DNA from: Yersinia proxima
GTDB taxonomy: Bacteria; Pseudomonadota; Gammaproteobacteria; Enterobacterales; Enterobacteriaceae
Reading direction: 5' to 3'
DNA: 64,000 nt
Assembly (NCBI RefSeq): GCF_902170785.1
Contig: NZ_CABHYG010000009.1
Span: 248,001-312,000, forward strand
A model generated the notes under the pieces. That model saw only the letters and a list, made by a program, of their open reading frames with translations. It had not been told where the DNA came from and made no database searches. The position numbers and the translations under genes were made by a program. Positions 38,382 to 48,700 of the stretch are shown here, piece after piece; within the stretch, counting starts at the first letter, position 1, and every line of letters begins with the position of its first letter.

Positions 38382-39365
38382 ATGTCGAAAACAACTCAAC
38401 GTGATCATACCGAGCGCTGGTTACTGGCTTTACTGGTGCTGGTTTCTATCGGGTTTAGCCTGTTTATTCCTTACGTGTTCTGGTCGACGGCTAACTTTCA
38501 ATCTATCGCTTCACAAATCCCGGTCGCCGGAGTATTAACACTGGCGATGGCGATTACCATGCTGACCGGCGGTATCAACCTGTCAATTATTGCTACTGCG
38601 AATGCTAGCGCACTGGTAATGGCCTGGGTGTGTACCCATCTGGAGCCCACATTCAGCTCAATGGTATTGATGTTGCTGGCGGGTGCTTCGGTCGCTTTGG
38701 TGGTGGGGCTTATCAATGGGGTGCTTATCTCGGTGGTGCGGGTCTCCCCTATTCTGGCGACACTGGGCATCATGACCTTGCTCAAAGGCGTAAATGTGCT
38801 TATCTCCAAAGGCTCGGCAATTTCTAATTTCCCTAACTATGTGCTGGCGTTGGATCGCAGCTATTTTCTTGGGGTTCCAGTGCCACTTTATCTGTTTGCT
38901 GCGGTAGCGTTGGTTATCTGGCTTATTTTGGCCAAAACTCCGCTTGGCCGGCAAATATACCTGTCCGGCTCGAATGAAAAAGCCACTTTCTTCTCCGGGA
39001 TTAATACTCGCCGCACGTTGATTTGGGTGTACGTGATCTCATCATTACTGTGCGCCGTTGCGGCCTTATTGATGATGTCCAAGCTCAACTCCGCTAAAGC
39101 CTCCTATGGCGAGTCACTGTTACTTATCACTATTCTGGCGACGGTGTTAGGCGGGGTTAATCCTGATGGCGGATTTGGTAAGATTTTCGGCATTGTGTTA
39201 GCGCTGTTCCTGCTACAAATGCTGGAGAGCGGGCTGAATATCATGGGTGTGAGTAGTTATATCACCATGGCTCTGTGGGGTTCATTACTATTGGCATTTA
39301 TCTTTGTCAAAGGTGCGAAGATCCCAGCGTTTCGTTTCTTACGGCAAAATAAACCGTCAAACTAA
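38382..39365 (+). CDS. Sugar ABC importer permease 2
   Basis: 327-aa permease of the same family (GRQIYLSGSNEKATFFSGINTRR, VLGGVNPDGGFGKIFG). With the preceding gene it mirrors the LsrC-LsrD pairing. It ends the operon just before a strong bidirectional terminator at 39385-39411. Confidence 0.9.
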   Translation: MSKTTQRDHTERWLLALLVLVSIGFSLFIPYVFWSTANFQSIASQIPVAGVLTLAMAITMLTGGINLSIIATANASALVMAWVCTHLEPTFSSMVLMLLAGASVALVVGLINGVLISVVRVSPILATLGIMTLLKGVNVLISKGSAISNFPNYVLALDRSYFLGVPVPLYLFAAVALVIWLILAKTPLGRQIYLSGSNEKATFFSGINTRRTLIWVYVISSLLCAVAALLMMSKLNSAKASYGESLLLITILATVLGGVNPDGGFGKIFGIVLALFLLQMLESGLNIMGVSSYITMALWGSLLLAFIFVKGAKIPAFRFLRQNKPSN

Positions 39366-39384
39366 ACACAATTTAGCCAAAAGA

Positions 39385-39411
39385 AAAGGCTGGCGATTCA
39401 TGCCAGCCTTT
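39385..39411. terminator. Bidirectional terminator between the ABC operon and tmaR
   Basis: AAAGGCTGGC (39385-39394) pairs perfectly with GCCAGCCTTT (39402-39411) over a 7-nt loop. The flanking T and A residues (TTTCT on plus, TTTTC on minus) can serve both the plus-strand transporter operon and the minus-strand tmaR. Confidence 0.85.
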
Positions 39412-39454
39412 CTATTAATAGCGCTAAAATAAGCTATTTCACGTTGCGCTAAAG

Positions 39455-39793
<339 letters not shown>

Positions 39794-39934
39794 TTACACA
39801 AATTCAATTGCTGGTGACCAGGCTACGTGAACCATACCGCTTTGTTATGCCTGATGACAAGATTCATTGCCTGGGCTTATCTTACCTGCTTTACCCGTCA
39901 GACAGAAATATCATCTGCCTTATAGCCCAACTGA

Positions 39935-40993
39935 TTACCTGCTTAGGGTCATATTAATCAGATCATCCAATTCCTCAAGCTGTTTGGTTAACTCCATACT
40001 CAGCCAAACATAGCCATAAATCGGCGTTTCTATCTGCTGCTCTTGCGTCACAGCCAACATCAAAGATTTCAGCTCGCTTGAGATTTCGCTCAACTCGGCG
40101 GCTACCTCCCGCTCACGGGCAGGAGATCCATCGCGCAGACTGTCACTTAATATATTCAGAGTGCGGATGGTCATCAACTGAGTACTGCGCAACCCTTTTG
40201 CATTGAGCATAATAAAATGGCTTTCTCGCGATGACCAATAAGCATCCACCAGCAATTCCAGTGTGCAAATCAGGTTGCGGCTCAGTGTCTGAATAGCCTC
40301 AAAAACGTCTTTATTAATATGAGATTCTTTACTGGCAGGTGCAATAAAAGTGCGCATTTTGACCGATTGATTGAGTGCGTTTTTTAATTTCGGCTCTAAC
40401 CGTGGACGCTCGATAACATTGGGCGATAAATAAGCCGCATAGATTTGGCTAATGGCCCGCAGATTATCACTCATCTGCATACGCCAATGGGTGAAAGCGC
40501 GTTGTGGATAGACACTGGTAAAGACCAATGCCAATAATGAACCAAAAATAACATCGCCGCTGCGCCACAGGGCCGTAGTCATATCTCCCGGTGCTGACCC
40601 GCACACCACCGCCAAGGTAATACCGATAAGCAAAGCCATATAGGGGCGTTTGCCTAACGTCAGGTAGCCGCACAGGAACATCACAACCCCACACCAGGCC
40701 AGCATAAGTGTTAAGGAATAAGACTCCAGATACAGAGCAATTAAGCCAGATATCGCACCAAAAACAGTACCGCCAATACGCTGCATGGCTCTGGACAGTA
40801 CATTACCCCAATAGGATATCGGCCCCATCACCACCACTAATGTAATCAATGGCCAGGTGCCTTCCGGGACAGCCAATAAGCGGATAATCAGGAACGTTAA
40901 GATAAACGCCAACGTAATACGAAAAGCGTGAGTGATGCGATAATGGGTGTAGATCAGGTTATCCAATGGCGATATTTTTTTATTCAGACGCAC
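39935..40993 (-). CDS. yeeA: YeeA, FUSC-family inner membrane protein
   Basis: 352-aa FUSC-type protein with N-terminal transmembrane segments (about residues 25-165; GTWPLITLVVVMGPISYWGNVL) and a soluble helical C-terminal part. It matches E. coli YeeA across its length, including LWRSGDVIFGSLLALVFT and the end ETPIYGYVWLSME. Physiological role unclear, related to aromatic acid efflux proteins. Its neighbours tmaR and sbcB are also near yeeA in E. coli. Confidence 0.92.
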   Translation of the reverse strand: MRLNKKISPLDNLIYTHYRITHAFRITLAFILTFLIIRLLAVPEGTWPLITLVVVMGPISYWGNVLSRAMQRIGGTVFGAISGLIALYLESYSLTLMLAWCGVVMFLCGYLTLGKRPYMALLIGITLAVVCGSAPGDMTTALWRSGDVIFGSLLALVFTSVYPQRAFTHWRMQMSDNLRAISQIYAAYLSPNVIERPRLEPKLKNALNQSVKMRTFIAPASKESHINKDVFEAIQTLSRNLICTLELLVDAYWSSRESHFIMLNAKGLRSTQLMTIRTLNILSDSLRDGSPAREREVAAELSEISSELKSLMLAVTQEQQIETPIYGYVWLSMELTKQLEELDDLINMTLSR

Positions 40994-41314
40994 ACATACC
41001 TACTTCCAATAAAATACCAAAATCTAAGTCTAGCTGAGTTATTCCCCCCTGACACCGGGTTAACCGTTACTAAACGTAGCAAGAACATCGCCACAGAATA
41101 AGCATTCCCCTCCCAATATCACCAAACTAAGTAAGGGTGAATGGTCGAGTATCCATAACCGATTGATTAGTTGATATTAATGACAAAATTAACGTTTTGA
41201 CGACCTGAAATGATATTCTTAGGGCTATGTCATGGGTCGCTACGGATGCGCCCTTTTGGGCAAGATAGGCCTGTTATACAGCATGACCATAAGAATTAAG
41301 GGCTAAACCGAATA
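40994..41314. other. Divergent intergenic region yeeA / sbcB
   Basis: No gene seen. It should hold divergent promoters. Only a weak hairpin GCCC-TTTT-GGGC (41250-41261) stands out upstream of sbcB. No repeat family of this window is present here. Confidence 0.5.
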
Positions 41315-42745
41315 ATGTCAGATAAAAACAAGTCACCAACATTCTACGTGCATGATTATGAAACCTTCGGCCAGCGCCCTGCATTAGACCGCCCGGCACA
41401 ATTTGCCGGGGTACGTACCGATTTGGATTTCAATATCATCGAAGAACCTCTGGTAGTTTACTGCGCCCCCGCAGATGACTACCTGCCGCAGCCGGAAGCC
41501 GTGATGATAACCGGCATCACCCCACAACATGCCTTAGCCAAAGGGGTGAATGAAGCCGAGTTTGCGCGCCAAATTCATCAGGCTTTTAATGTGCCCGGCA
41601 CCTGTATTCTTGGTTACAACAATATTCGTTTTGATGATGAAGTTAGCCGCAATATTTTCTACCGCAATTTCTATGATCCCTATGCCTATAGCTGGCAAGG
41701 GGGAAATTCTCGCTGGGATTTGCTCGATGTGATGCGCGCCTGCTACGCCCTGCGCCCTGAGGGTATTGTCTGGCCGGAAAACGAAGAGGGTTTACCCAGT
41801 TTCAAATTGGAGCATTTGACCAAAGCCAACGGCGTTGAACACTTGCATGCCCATGATGCGATGTCTGATGTGTATGCCACTATCGCCATGGCAAAGCGAG
41901 TAAAACAGGCACAACCGCGACTGTTTGATTACCTCTATCAGCACCGCAGTAAACACAAAATCAATGCATTGATTGATATTGCAGATATGACACCGCTGGT
42001 TCATGTATCTGGCATGTTTGGGGCAGCACGGGGGAACACCAGTTGGGTTGCGCCATTGGCATGGCATCCTGAGAACAAAAATGCGGTGATTATGTGCGAC
42101 CTGGCGGGTGATATGTCGCCCCTGCTAGAGTTGGATAGCGATACACTGCGTGAGCGGCTCTATACCCGCCGCGACAAACTCAGTGCCCAAGATGCCGCCG
42201 TGCCACTGAAACTGGTGCATATCAATAAATGCCCGGTACTCGCCCCCGCAAAAACCCTGCTACCGGAAAATGCCGACCGTTTAGGCATTGATCGCCAACG
42301 CTGCCTGCAAAATTTGCAATTATTACGGCAAAACCCGCAAGTCCGTGAAAAAGTGGTCGCCCTGTTTGCAGAGGCCGAGCCTTTTGCTGTTTCTGATGAT
42401 GTGGATGCTCAGCTGTATAACGGTTTTTTCAGTGATGCTGACCGCGCTACCATGAAAATCATTTTACAAACTGAACCGCAAAATCTGCCAGCACTCGATC
42501 TGACCTTCCAAGACCCACGGTTGGAAACATTGTTATTCCGTTTCCGCGCACGTAATTATCCAAATACATTGACTGACAGTGAGCAGCAGCGCTGGTTAGA
42601 GCATCGTCGCGAAGCGCTTAATCCAGAAAAAGTGCAAGACTATGTGCTGCAACTGGAGGCGTTATATAACCAGTATGAGGATGATAAAGAGAAGCTGGCA
42701 CTGCTGAAAGCCCTGTTTGACTATGCCAGAGATCTGGTGAGCTAA
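41315..42745 (+). CDS. sbcB: Exonuclease I (SbcB)
   Basis: Single-strand 3'-to-5' DNA exonuclease of recombination and mismatch repair, 476 aa. The DEDDh catalytic motif begins at Asp14 and Glu16 (FYVHDYETFG), with GYNNIRFDDEVSRNIFYRNF and the late HAHDAMSDVYAT block carrying the histidine and last aspartate. SH3-like and helical C-terminal domains follow. Length is normal for enterobacterial ExoI. Confidence 0.97.
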   Translation: MSDKNKSPTFYVHDYETFGQRPALDRPAQFAGVRTDLDFNIIEEPLVVYCAPADDYLPQPEAVMITGITPQHALAKGVNEAEFARQIHQAFNVPGTCILGYNNIRFDDEVSRNIFYRNFYDPYAYSWQGGNSRWDLLDVMRACYALRPEGIVWPENEEGLPSFKLEHLTKANGVEHLHAHDAMSDVYATIAMAKRVKQAQPRLFDYLYQHRSKHKINALIDIADMTPLVHVSGMFGAARGNTSWVAPLAWHPENKNAVIMCDLAGDMSPLLELDSDTLRERLYTRRDKLSAQDAAVPLKLVHINKCPVLAPAKTLLPENADRLGIDRQRCLQNLQLLRQNPQVREKVVALFAEAEPFAVSDDVDAQLYNGFFSDADRATMKIILQTEPQNLPALDLTFQDPRLETLLFRFRARNYPNTLTDSEQQRWLEHRREALNPEKVQDYVLQLEALYNQYEDDKEKLALLKALFDYARDLVS

Positions 42746-42773
42746 CCCCACCAGTAATAAATAGCCAATAAAA

Positions 42774-42798
42774 AACGGAGCCATTTTCAGGCTCCGTT
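42774..42798. terminator. Terminator between convergent sbcB and plaP
   Basis: AACGGAGCC (42774-42782) pairs with GGCTCCGTT (42790-42798), 7-nt loop. The A-rich left flank gives a T6 tract on the minus strand, so it is a good plaP terminator and a weaker one for sbcB. Confidence 0.85.
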
Positions 42799-42828
42799 CT
42801 AGTCAACTATCACTTAATAGCAACACAG

Positions 42829-44217
42829 TTACTGTGCCAGTTCACCATTAAACTGTGGCAGTGCCTGACGGAATGCACGGGTTTTCCAGACCATATAAAG
42901 CAGGCCAATGGCACCCCACACCAAGCCCAGCGTCATTGAGCTACTTTCCAGGTTCATCCACAGCACACCAACCGTTCCTGCGCCAATCATTGGCAGAACC
43001 AGGTAGCTGAAATGATCCCTGAACGACTTGTTACGGCGTTCACGGATATAGAACTGTGAAATCACCGACAGGTTAACGAAGGTAAAGGCCACCAGCGCGC
43101 CGAAGTTAATCAATGCCGTTGCTGTCACCAAGTCAAACGAGATAGCAGACAATGCTACGCCGCCAACCAGCAGTACGTTGATTGCCGGGGTACGCCATTT
43201 CGGATGCACGTAACCAAACACTTTCTCCGGGAATACTCCGTCGCGTCCCATCACATACAGTAGACGCGAAACACCGGCGTGTGCGGCCATACCTGATGCC
43301 AATACGGTGACACAGGAGAAGCACAGAATAACTGACTGGAAGAATTTACCCGCAACAAACAACATGATTTCCGGCTGCGACGCATCAGGATCTGTGAAGC
43401 GTGAAATGTCCGGGAAATAGAGTTGCAAGAAATAAGACACCACAATAAAGATCACGCCGCCAATCAATGCCGTCAGGAAAATCGCTTTCGGGATCACTTT
43501 GCCCGCATTCGGTGTTTCTTCAGACAGCGAACTGATGCCATCGAAGCCAAGGAATGAGAAGCAGAGTATCGTGGCCCCGGTTATCATCGGCACCAAATGG
43601 GCATTTTCAGAATAGAACGGACGTGGGCTCACCAATGTGCCCGCACCTTCCCCCTGATAAACACCATGAATCAGCAGCCCCATGAAGACCACCATGATTG
43701 CCACCTGAACCACAACAATAACCGAGTTCAGGTTGGCTACCACGTTGATGCCACGTAGGTTGAACAGCGTCATTAGGCTGACCAGCGCGCCAACAAAAAT
43801 CCACGATGGCACACCAGGGAAAATTGCTTCGAGATAAATTTTCGCCAACAGAATGTTAATCATCGGCATGAACAGATAGTCCAGCAATGATGACCAACCC
43901 ACCATAAAGCCAACATTTGGGCTAATGGATTTCTGAGCATAGGTATAAGCCGAACCCGCAGACGGGAAGCGCTTAACCAATTTGCCATAGCTGATGGCAG
44001 TGAACAGCACCGCTATCAACGCAATGGCGTAAGAAGTCGCGACGTGACCATCGGTCAAGCCGGAAACAATGCCAAAAGTATCGAAAATGGTCATTGGCTG
44101 TAAATAAGCCAGACCCATCATCACAACTTGCACCAACGTCAGTGTTTTTCTGAGTTGAACGCGGTTATTGGTGCCAGTTTGATTGGTGCCGACTGCAACG
44201 GTTGCATTATGCGTCAT
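42829..44217 (-). CDS. plaP: PlaP (YeeF), low-affinity putrescine importer
   Basis: APC-superfamily proton-coupled amine transporter, 462 aa and about 12 membrane segments. Close to E. coli PlaP throughout: [54 protein letters not shown] and [21 protein letters not shown]. The N-terminal 20 residues include a small repeat ([10 protein letters not shown]) not in E. coli. A short upstream ORF (44207-44422) overlaps its start. Confidence 0.94.
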   Translation of the reverse strand: MTHNATVAVGTNQTGTNNRVQLRKTLTLVQVVMMGLAYLQPMTIFDTFGIVSGLTDGHVATSYAIALIAVLFTAISYGKLVKRFPSAGSAYTYAQKSISPNVGFMVGWSSLLDYLFMPMINILLAKIYLEAIFPGVPSWIFVGALVSLMTLFNLRGINVVANLNSVIVVVQVAIMVVFMGLLIHGVYQGEGAGTLVSPRPFYSENAHLVPMITGATILCFSFLGFDGISSLSEETPNAGKVIPKAIFLTALIGGVIFIVVSYFLQLYFPDISRFTDPDASQPEIMLFVAGKFFQSVILCFSCVTVLASGMAAHAGVSRLLYVMGRDGVFPEKVFGYVHPKWRTPAINVLLVGGVALSAISFDLVTATALINFGALVAFTFVNLSVISQFYIRERRNKSFRDHFSYLVLPMIGAGTVGVLWMNLESSSMTLGLVWGAIGLLYMVWKTRAFRQALPQFNGELAQ

Positions 44218-44422
44218 GATTCAGCCTCCCCATACCTTTAACCCAATTTGCAAGTGTCGCTCGCAGGTCAGAGGTGACGGGGAAACTTCGTATCTGCCTG
44301 GGATACGTAAGTGGGGAAACGAGAGCGGTGAAACGGGTATGTATCATACCTGTTGCGCCATAATCGCTGCATGTGCAGCGCATACCGGTGGGCACCGGTG
44401 CCAGTGTGAATAATTGCCCCAT
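44207..44422 (-). CDS. Candidate leader ORF upstream of plaP (YoeI-like start)
   Basis: A 71-codon frame begins with GAGGAAAG-ATG and [11 protein letters not shown] and runs into the first 11 nt of plaP. E. coli has a short peptide gene, yoeI, in front of plaP, starting (as I recall it) MGQFF. The position, good ribosome site and first residues agree, but this frame is much longer than YoeI and its rest shows no family. The mRNA also has stems here (CACCGGTG, GCTGCA-TGCAGC). Expression is unproven. Confidence 0.35.
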   Translation of the reverse strand: MGQLFTLAPVPTGMRCTCSDYGATGMIHTRFTALVSPLTYPRQIRSFPVTSDLRATLANWVKGMGRLNHDA

Positions 44423-44528
44423 CTTTCTTTCCTCATAACGGCGATTTTCGTATGTGAATAATCGCTCGCGGACCTGTTTATCTATCCGGATCGTTGTCCG
44501 GCCTCTTGATTTGTGAAAACACGAATGC

Positions 44529-44560
44529 AAAAAAATAACCGACGCGTTTAAACGTCGGTT
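44529..44560 (-). terminator. Terminator after hcxA
   Basis: On the minus strand AACCGACG (44560-44553) pairs with CGTCGGTT (44544-44537) over an 8-nt loop and is followed by ATTTTTTT (44536-44529). It ends the hcxA transcript before the plaP leader, or attenuates read-through. Confidence 0.85.
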
Positions 44561-44670
44561 ATTGCATGGCGCGTATTTTGCCCTAACTTGAGAGCAAAAA
44601 ACAAGATGTTAAACCGCTTGAAACAATATTCTTATGGCAGTTTGATCTAAACGGCTATTCCCACGTGTTA

Positions 44671-45762
44671 TCAGTGCTGAGCGGCAATTTCCACCCGCTC
44701 AATCGCTGCCCATATTTTGTCTGAATTCAGCTCAACAGGTAGATAATGAATTGACTCACTCGGCTTCAGAATTCGGCTAATCACCCGCTCAATGGCGTCG
44801 CGGTCATTAATATCAACATCCAGTGCCGCCAGATGTGTCGGCAAACCCAATTGGTTAAATGCCACAATCAGTGATTGCAAGGCTTCAGCCTGCTCCAATA
44901 AGGCAGTTTGAACCAATATCCCATAGGCAACTTTAGTGCCATGCAGGAAATGTTCAGTTTGTGGCAATAGTGTCAAACCGTTATGTACCGCATGCGCTGC
45001 CGCCACTCGGGTATAGCGTTCACCCAGCCCACCGACCATGCCACCACCGGCAATAATGGCATCGACCACATCCAGGAAATCTTGTGTCAACTCACCCTGT
45101 TTCACCGCTTGCAAAGCGGCTTCACTCTGTTTGAGCAACACATTGCGAATCTCCAAAGCAGCCTGTAACCCCAAACGAACTGTCAGAGATAGCGTTTCTG
45201 GTTGCGGGCTAAGAACCACCGCTTCGTACCATTTCGCCAGGGTATCGCCAATCCCAGCCAACAGATATTCCACTGGCGCTTGTAAAATAATGCGCGGCTC
45301 GACTAATACTAAGTGATTGGCATCTTTGAAAATTTCGAAATTCAGTGCTTGTCCGGCATCATTATACCAAACTGAAAGCGGTGTCCAGGCCGCACAGGTC
45401 GCGGCAATAGTGGGGATTGCCACCAATGGCAAGCCAAGTTTACGTGCCACCACTTTTGCCGTATCTAATACCGCCCCGCCCCCAATACCTATCACGACCT
45501 GGCGATCACTGCCCGCCGCACTCACCAAATCAGCCACAGTAGATTCACTGCAATGGGTCGAAAATGAAGCGCGCACCGCCTGAGGGCTGTTAAATTCTGC
45601 TGGCAGATAATCAATGGCCGCGGCTAAAGCGCGCTCTCCATAGATCCACAGCGCATTTTCCAGTGCCACCTGAGGATAAAACTCACTCAGTTTGCCGATA
45701 GCGCCTGGAAAAGAAAAATAGTTGGCAGGCCCCACCTGCACTCGGATTGCGTTCGTGCTCAT
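44671..45762 (-). CDS. hcxA: HcxA (YbdH)-type hydroxycarboxylate dehydrogenase
   Basis: 363-aa iron/zinc alcohol dehydrogenase family protein, very close to E. coli YbdH/HcxA (NADPH-dependent 2-oxobutyrate/2-oxoglutarate reductase): GPANYFSFPG, GIGGGAVLDTAKVVARKLG, IPTIAATCAAWTPLSVWYND and HAVHNGLTLLPQTEHFLHG with the metal histidines. It is divergent from a sugar-type ABC ATPase/permease pair. Confidence 0.88.
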   Translation of the reverse strand: MSTNAIRVQVGPANYFSFPGAIGKLSEFYPQVALENALWIYGERALAAAIDYLPAEFNSPQAVRASFSTHCSESTVADLVSAAGSDRQVVIGIGGGAVLDTAKVVARKLGLPLVAIPTIAATCAAWTPLSVWYNDAGQALNFEIFKDANHLVLVEPRIILQAPVEYLLAGIGDTLAKWYEAVVLSPQPETLSLTVRLGLQAALEIRNVLLKQSEAALQAVKQGELTQDFLDVVDAIIAGGGMVGGLGERYTRVAAAHAVHNGLTLLPQTEHFLHGTKVAYGILVQTALLEQAEALQSLIVAFNQLGLPTHLAALDVDINDRDAIERVISRILKPSESIHYLPVELNSDKIWAAIERVEIAAQH

Positions 45763-45981
45763 GCCCCTGTTCCTTTTAAATCATTATTTATTTTAAGTTG
45801 TGATGTCATCTGCGTTTTCCCATCTTAAGGGCATACTTATCATTGTTTAATAATTTTTTGATATACCTTAACTATTTTAGTTTGTTGCGAATAATAGAAA
45901 CTGTGTTAAAAAAGAATGATATCAGCAGCATTATTGACTGCCTGTTTCGTTACAATCTTTTATAGGGCAGTCATCGAAATT

Positions 45982-47493
45982 ATGTCTACCATCACTCCCG
46001 CCCGCCTTGAGATGCGAAATATCTCTATCTCGTTTTCTGGATTTAATGCCCTGCAACAAGTTGATTTTACACTAGAAGGTGGTTCAACTCATGCATTAGT
46101 CGGTGCTAATGGTGCGGGTAAATCGACCTTGATGGCGATCCTTTCCGGGGCTCACAATCACTATCGCGGTGAGATCTTCATTGATGGTCAGCAGGTAGAT
46201 ATTCACTCGCCCCGTCAGGCAAAACAGCATGGTATTCATGTAGTTCAGCAAGAAGTTGATGTTGCGCTGGTTCCAACTCTGTCGGTAGCAGAAAATATTA
46301 TGCTGGATACGCTGGCTGAACAGGGGCACCTGTTTAACTGGCCGCAACTGTACCGTCAGGCAGAAGCGCTACTCGGGCAACTCGATCTCAAATTGAATGT
46401 GCGCCAGCGCCTGGAATCCTGCACATTAGCCGAAAAGCAGCAGGTGCTGTTGGCCCGCGCCCTTTCCCATCAATGCCGTTTTCTGATTCTGGATGAGCCC
46501 ACCGCGCCACTGGATCAAGAAGAGAGTGCGCGTTTGTTTACAGTGGTTCGCCGCCTGCAATCCGAAGGAATAGCCATCGTTTTCATTTCGCACCGCATTC
46601 ATGAATTGCGGGAAGTTTGTGATCAATTGACCGTATTACGCGATGGCCGCAAGGTCAGCCATGATGCTATGGGTGACCTGAGTGGTGAACAAATTGTCGA
46701 AAAAATGCTCGGCCATACCTTGGATGATATTTACCCCCCTCGACGAACCGCTTTCAGTGACAAAACCTTATTGTCCGTTAAGGGGTTACATGACCAACAC
46801 AAGTTACGCGATATCTCCCTGACATTGAGTGAAGGGGAAATATTAGGGATTGCCGGGTTAGCTGGCGCGGGTAAAACCGAATTATGCAAAGCCTTGTTTG
46901 GCGCCACGCCGAGCCGTGTTGATCAGGGTGAATTACAGGGTAAACCGTGGAAACCACGTTCGCCAGACCGCTCCGTCGCGCAGGGGTTGGCTTTGGTGCC
47001 AGAAGAACGACGTAAAGAAGGCATTTTTATCCACGAAGGTATCCCGATGAACCTGAGTGTGGCCGCTGATGACAGTTTTTCCCGTTGGAGTATTTTTAGC
47101 CGTCGCCAGGAGTTGAGTTGGGCCAAAGAGCTGATTGCGCAACTGGGAGTCCGCACCTCATCGCCGCTACAAAAACTGGCTCGCTTATCTGGGGGGAATC
47201 AGCAAAAAGTGGCGATAGGCAAGTGGCTACGCGGGAATGCCCAAGTGCTGATTTTTGATGAGCCAACCAAAGGGGTGGATATCAAAGCCAAACAGGATCT
47301 ATTCCATCTGATTGATGGGTTAGCGCAGCAAGGAAAAGGGATTATTTATGCTTCCGGTGAATTCTCTGAATTAGTCGGTTTATGTGATCGTATCTGTGTG
47401 TTGTGGGATGGACGTATTGTGGCTGAACTGAATGCCGCCGATGTCGATGAAGAAACATTATTACTATTTTCAACCGGAGGAACCCCTCAGTGA
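45982..47493 (+). CDS. Sugar-type ABC ATPase (two ATP-binding domains), second system
   Basis: 503-aa RbsA-like fused ATPase. Domain 1: Walker A GANGAGKST, a degenerate signature (CTLAEKQQVLLARAL) and Walker B LILDEPTAPLD. Domain 2: GLAGAGKTE, signature LSGGNQQKVAIGKWL and Walker B LIFDEPTKGVD. I start at 45982 (MSTITPARLEM); the frame is open from 45916 but that stretch is hydrophobic and lacks a ribosome site. It overlaps the permease by 4 nt. Confidence 0.9.
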   Translation: MSTITPARLEMRNISISFSGFNALQQVDFTLEGGSTHALVGANGAGKSTLMAILSGAHNHYRGEIFIDGQQVDIHSPRQAKQHGIHVVQQEVDVALVPTLSVAENIMLDTLAEQGHLFNWPQLYRQAEALLGQLDLKLNVRQRLESCTLAEKQQVLLARALSHQCRFLILDEPTAPLDQEESARLFTVVRRLQSEGIAIVFISHRIHELREVCDQLTVLRDGRKVSHDAMGDLSGEQIVEKMLGHTLDDIYPPRRTAFSDKTLLSVKGLHDQHKLRDISLTLSEGEILGIAGLAGAGKTELCKALFGATPSRVDQGELQGKPWKPRSPDRSVAQGLALVPEERRKEGIFIHEGIPMNLSVAADDSFSRWSIFSRRQELSWAKELIAQLGVRTSSPLQKLARLSGGNQQKVAIGKWLRGNAQVLIFDEPTKGVDIKAKQDLFHLIDGLAQQGKGIIYASGEFSELVGLCDRICVLWDGRIVAELNAADVDEETLLLFSTGGTPQ

Positions 47494-48488
47494 GTAAAGA
47501 AATACCCCTGCCAGACGCTCAGCCGTGGCGTCACCAGTTGTTTGATTTTCTCTACAAATGGGGGATGTTACTCACCGTTGTGGCGCTAATCGCGTTATTT
47601 GGGCTAGCCTCAGACAATTTTCTTGATCCCAACAATATCATCAACATTTTACGATCCATTGCCATTGTGACGGTGATTGCCATCGGCGTGTCGATTTCCC
47701 TGTCGATTGGCGGCTTTGACCTATCGGTGGGTTCCACCGCGTCGCTGGCGAATGCCATCGTCGTATCACTGTTTGTCTGGTACGGGTTTGGCACTACCGG
47801 AGCCATCATCCTGACCTTGCTTATTTGTACTCTGGTGGGGCTGTTTAATGCCTTTCTGATTGTGGTGCTGAAAATCCCCGATATGCTGGCAACCCTGGCC
47901 AGCCTGTTTGTGATTCAGGGCGTAGCCATGACGTACAGCTATGGCGGCTCTATCACCCAGAATATGCTGCTACCCAACGGCGATATGGCGGAAGGCGTCA
48001 TTCCTGAGATGTTTTCAGCGCTGGGTCAAGTGCCGGTGATAGTGCTTATTATGTTGGCGGTAACGATTGTCGTGCAGTTGTATTTGTCGCTGACCAAACA
48101 TGGCCGTCGGATGTATGCCATCGGTGGGAATCCGGAAGCGGCACGTTTGGCAGGCATTCGAACCGTGCGTTACCGGGTGCTGGCTTATGTATTGTCATCT
48201 CTGCTGGCGGCACTGGGCGGAATTTTGCTGGCATCGAGGATTGGCTCGTCACAAGTCAATGCTGGCGGCGGCTATCTGATGGATGCCGTAGCTGCGGCCT
48301 ATATTGGTTTTTCACTCGCAGGTTCCGGCAAACCCAATGCCTTCGGCACCTTAATTGGCGCGATTATCCTTGGTGTGCTGCAAAACGGGCTGGTGATGCT
48401 GTCAGTGCCTTACTACGCGATGGATATCATCAAAGGATTGGTTCTGGCGATGGCGCTGGCGCTGACCTATATTCATCAGAAGCGGTGA
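47490..48488 (+). CDS. Sugar-type ABC permease, second system
   Basis: 332-aa RbsC-like permease: SIGGFDLSVGSTASLANAIV near the N-terminal third and GRRMYAIGGNPEAARLAGIRTVRYR before the last helices. Only one permease and one ATPase are present; no binding protein gene lies on either side within the window. A palindromic repeat starts about 25 nt downstream. Confidence 0.9.
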   Translation: MSKEIPLPDAQPWRHQLFDFLYKWGMLLTVVALIALFGLASDNFLDPNNIINILRSIAIVTVIAIGVSISLSIGGFDLSVGSTASLANAIVVSLFVWYGFGTTGAIILTLLICTLVGLFNAFLIVVLKIPDMLATLASLFVIQGVAMTYSYGGSITQNMLLPNGDMAEGVIPEMFSALGQVPVIVLIMLAVTIVVQLYLSLTKHGRRMYAIGGNPEAARLAGIRTVRYRVLAYVLSSLLAALGGILLASRIGSSQVNAGGGYLMDAVAAAYIGFSLAGSGKPNAFGTLIGAIILGVLQNGLVMLSVPYYAMDIIKGLVLAMALALTYIHQKR

Positions 48489-48514
48489 TATATAAATTAA
48501 CCTGATCGCAACCC

Positions 48515-48638
48515 AGCGGAGTGAACAGGTAGATCATAAAGACGCCACACTTCTTTTGTTAAAACAAGCCTTCCCTGGGGGCTCGAGCCGCGCCCTCCCT
48601 GGCGCGGACACTTTACTCTTCTACCTGCCCTCACCGCT
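48515..48638. repeat. Yersinia-type long palindromic repeat, copy 2
   Basis: Same core as at 18605: CAGGTAGA (48526-48533) pairs with TCTACCTG (48620-48627), outer AGCG/GTGA halves (48515-48524) with TCAC/CGCT (48631-48638), and the inner CCGCGCC / GGCGCGG hairpin (48588-48594 / 48601-48607). It carries an extra insert with TTGTT-AA-AACAA near 48557-48568. It lies 26 nt after the permease stop. Confidence 0.85.
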
Positions 48639-48700
48639 TCTGATCGAGTTCATGCTGATAGCCTGCGCTTTTTTAGAATATTCAAGGTGTAGCGAGCTAA

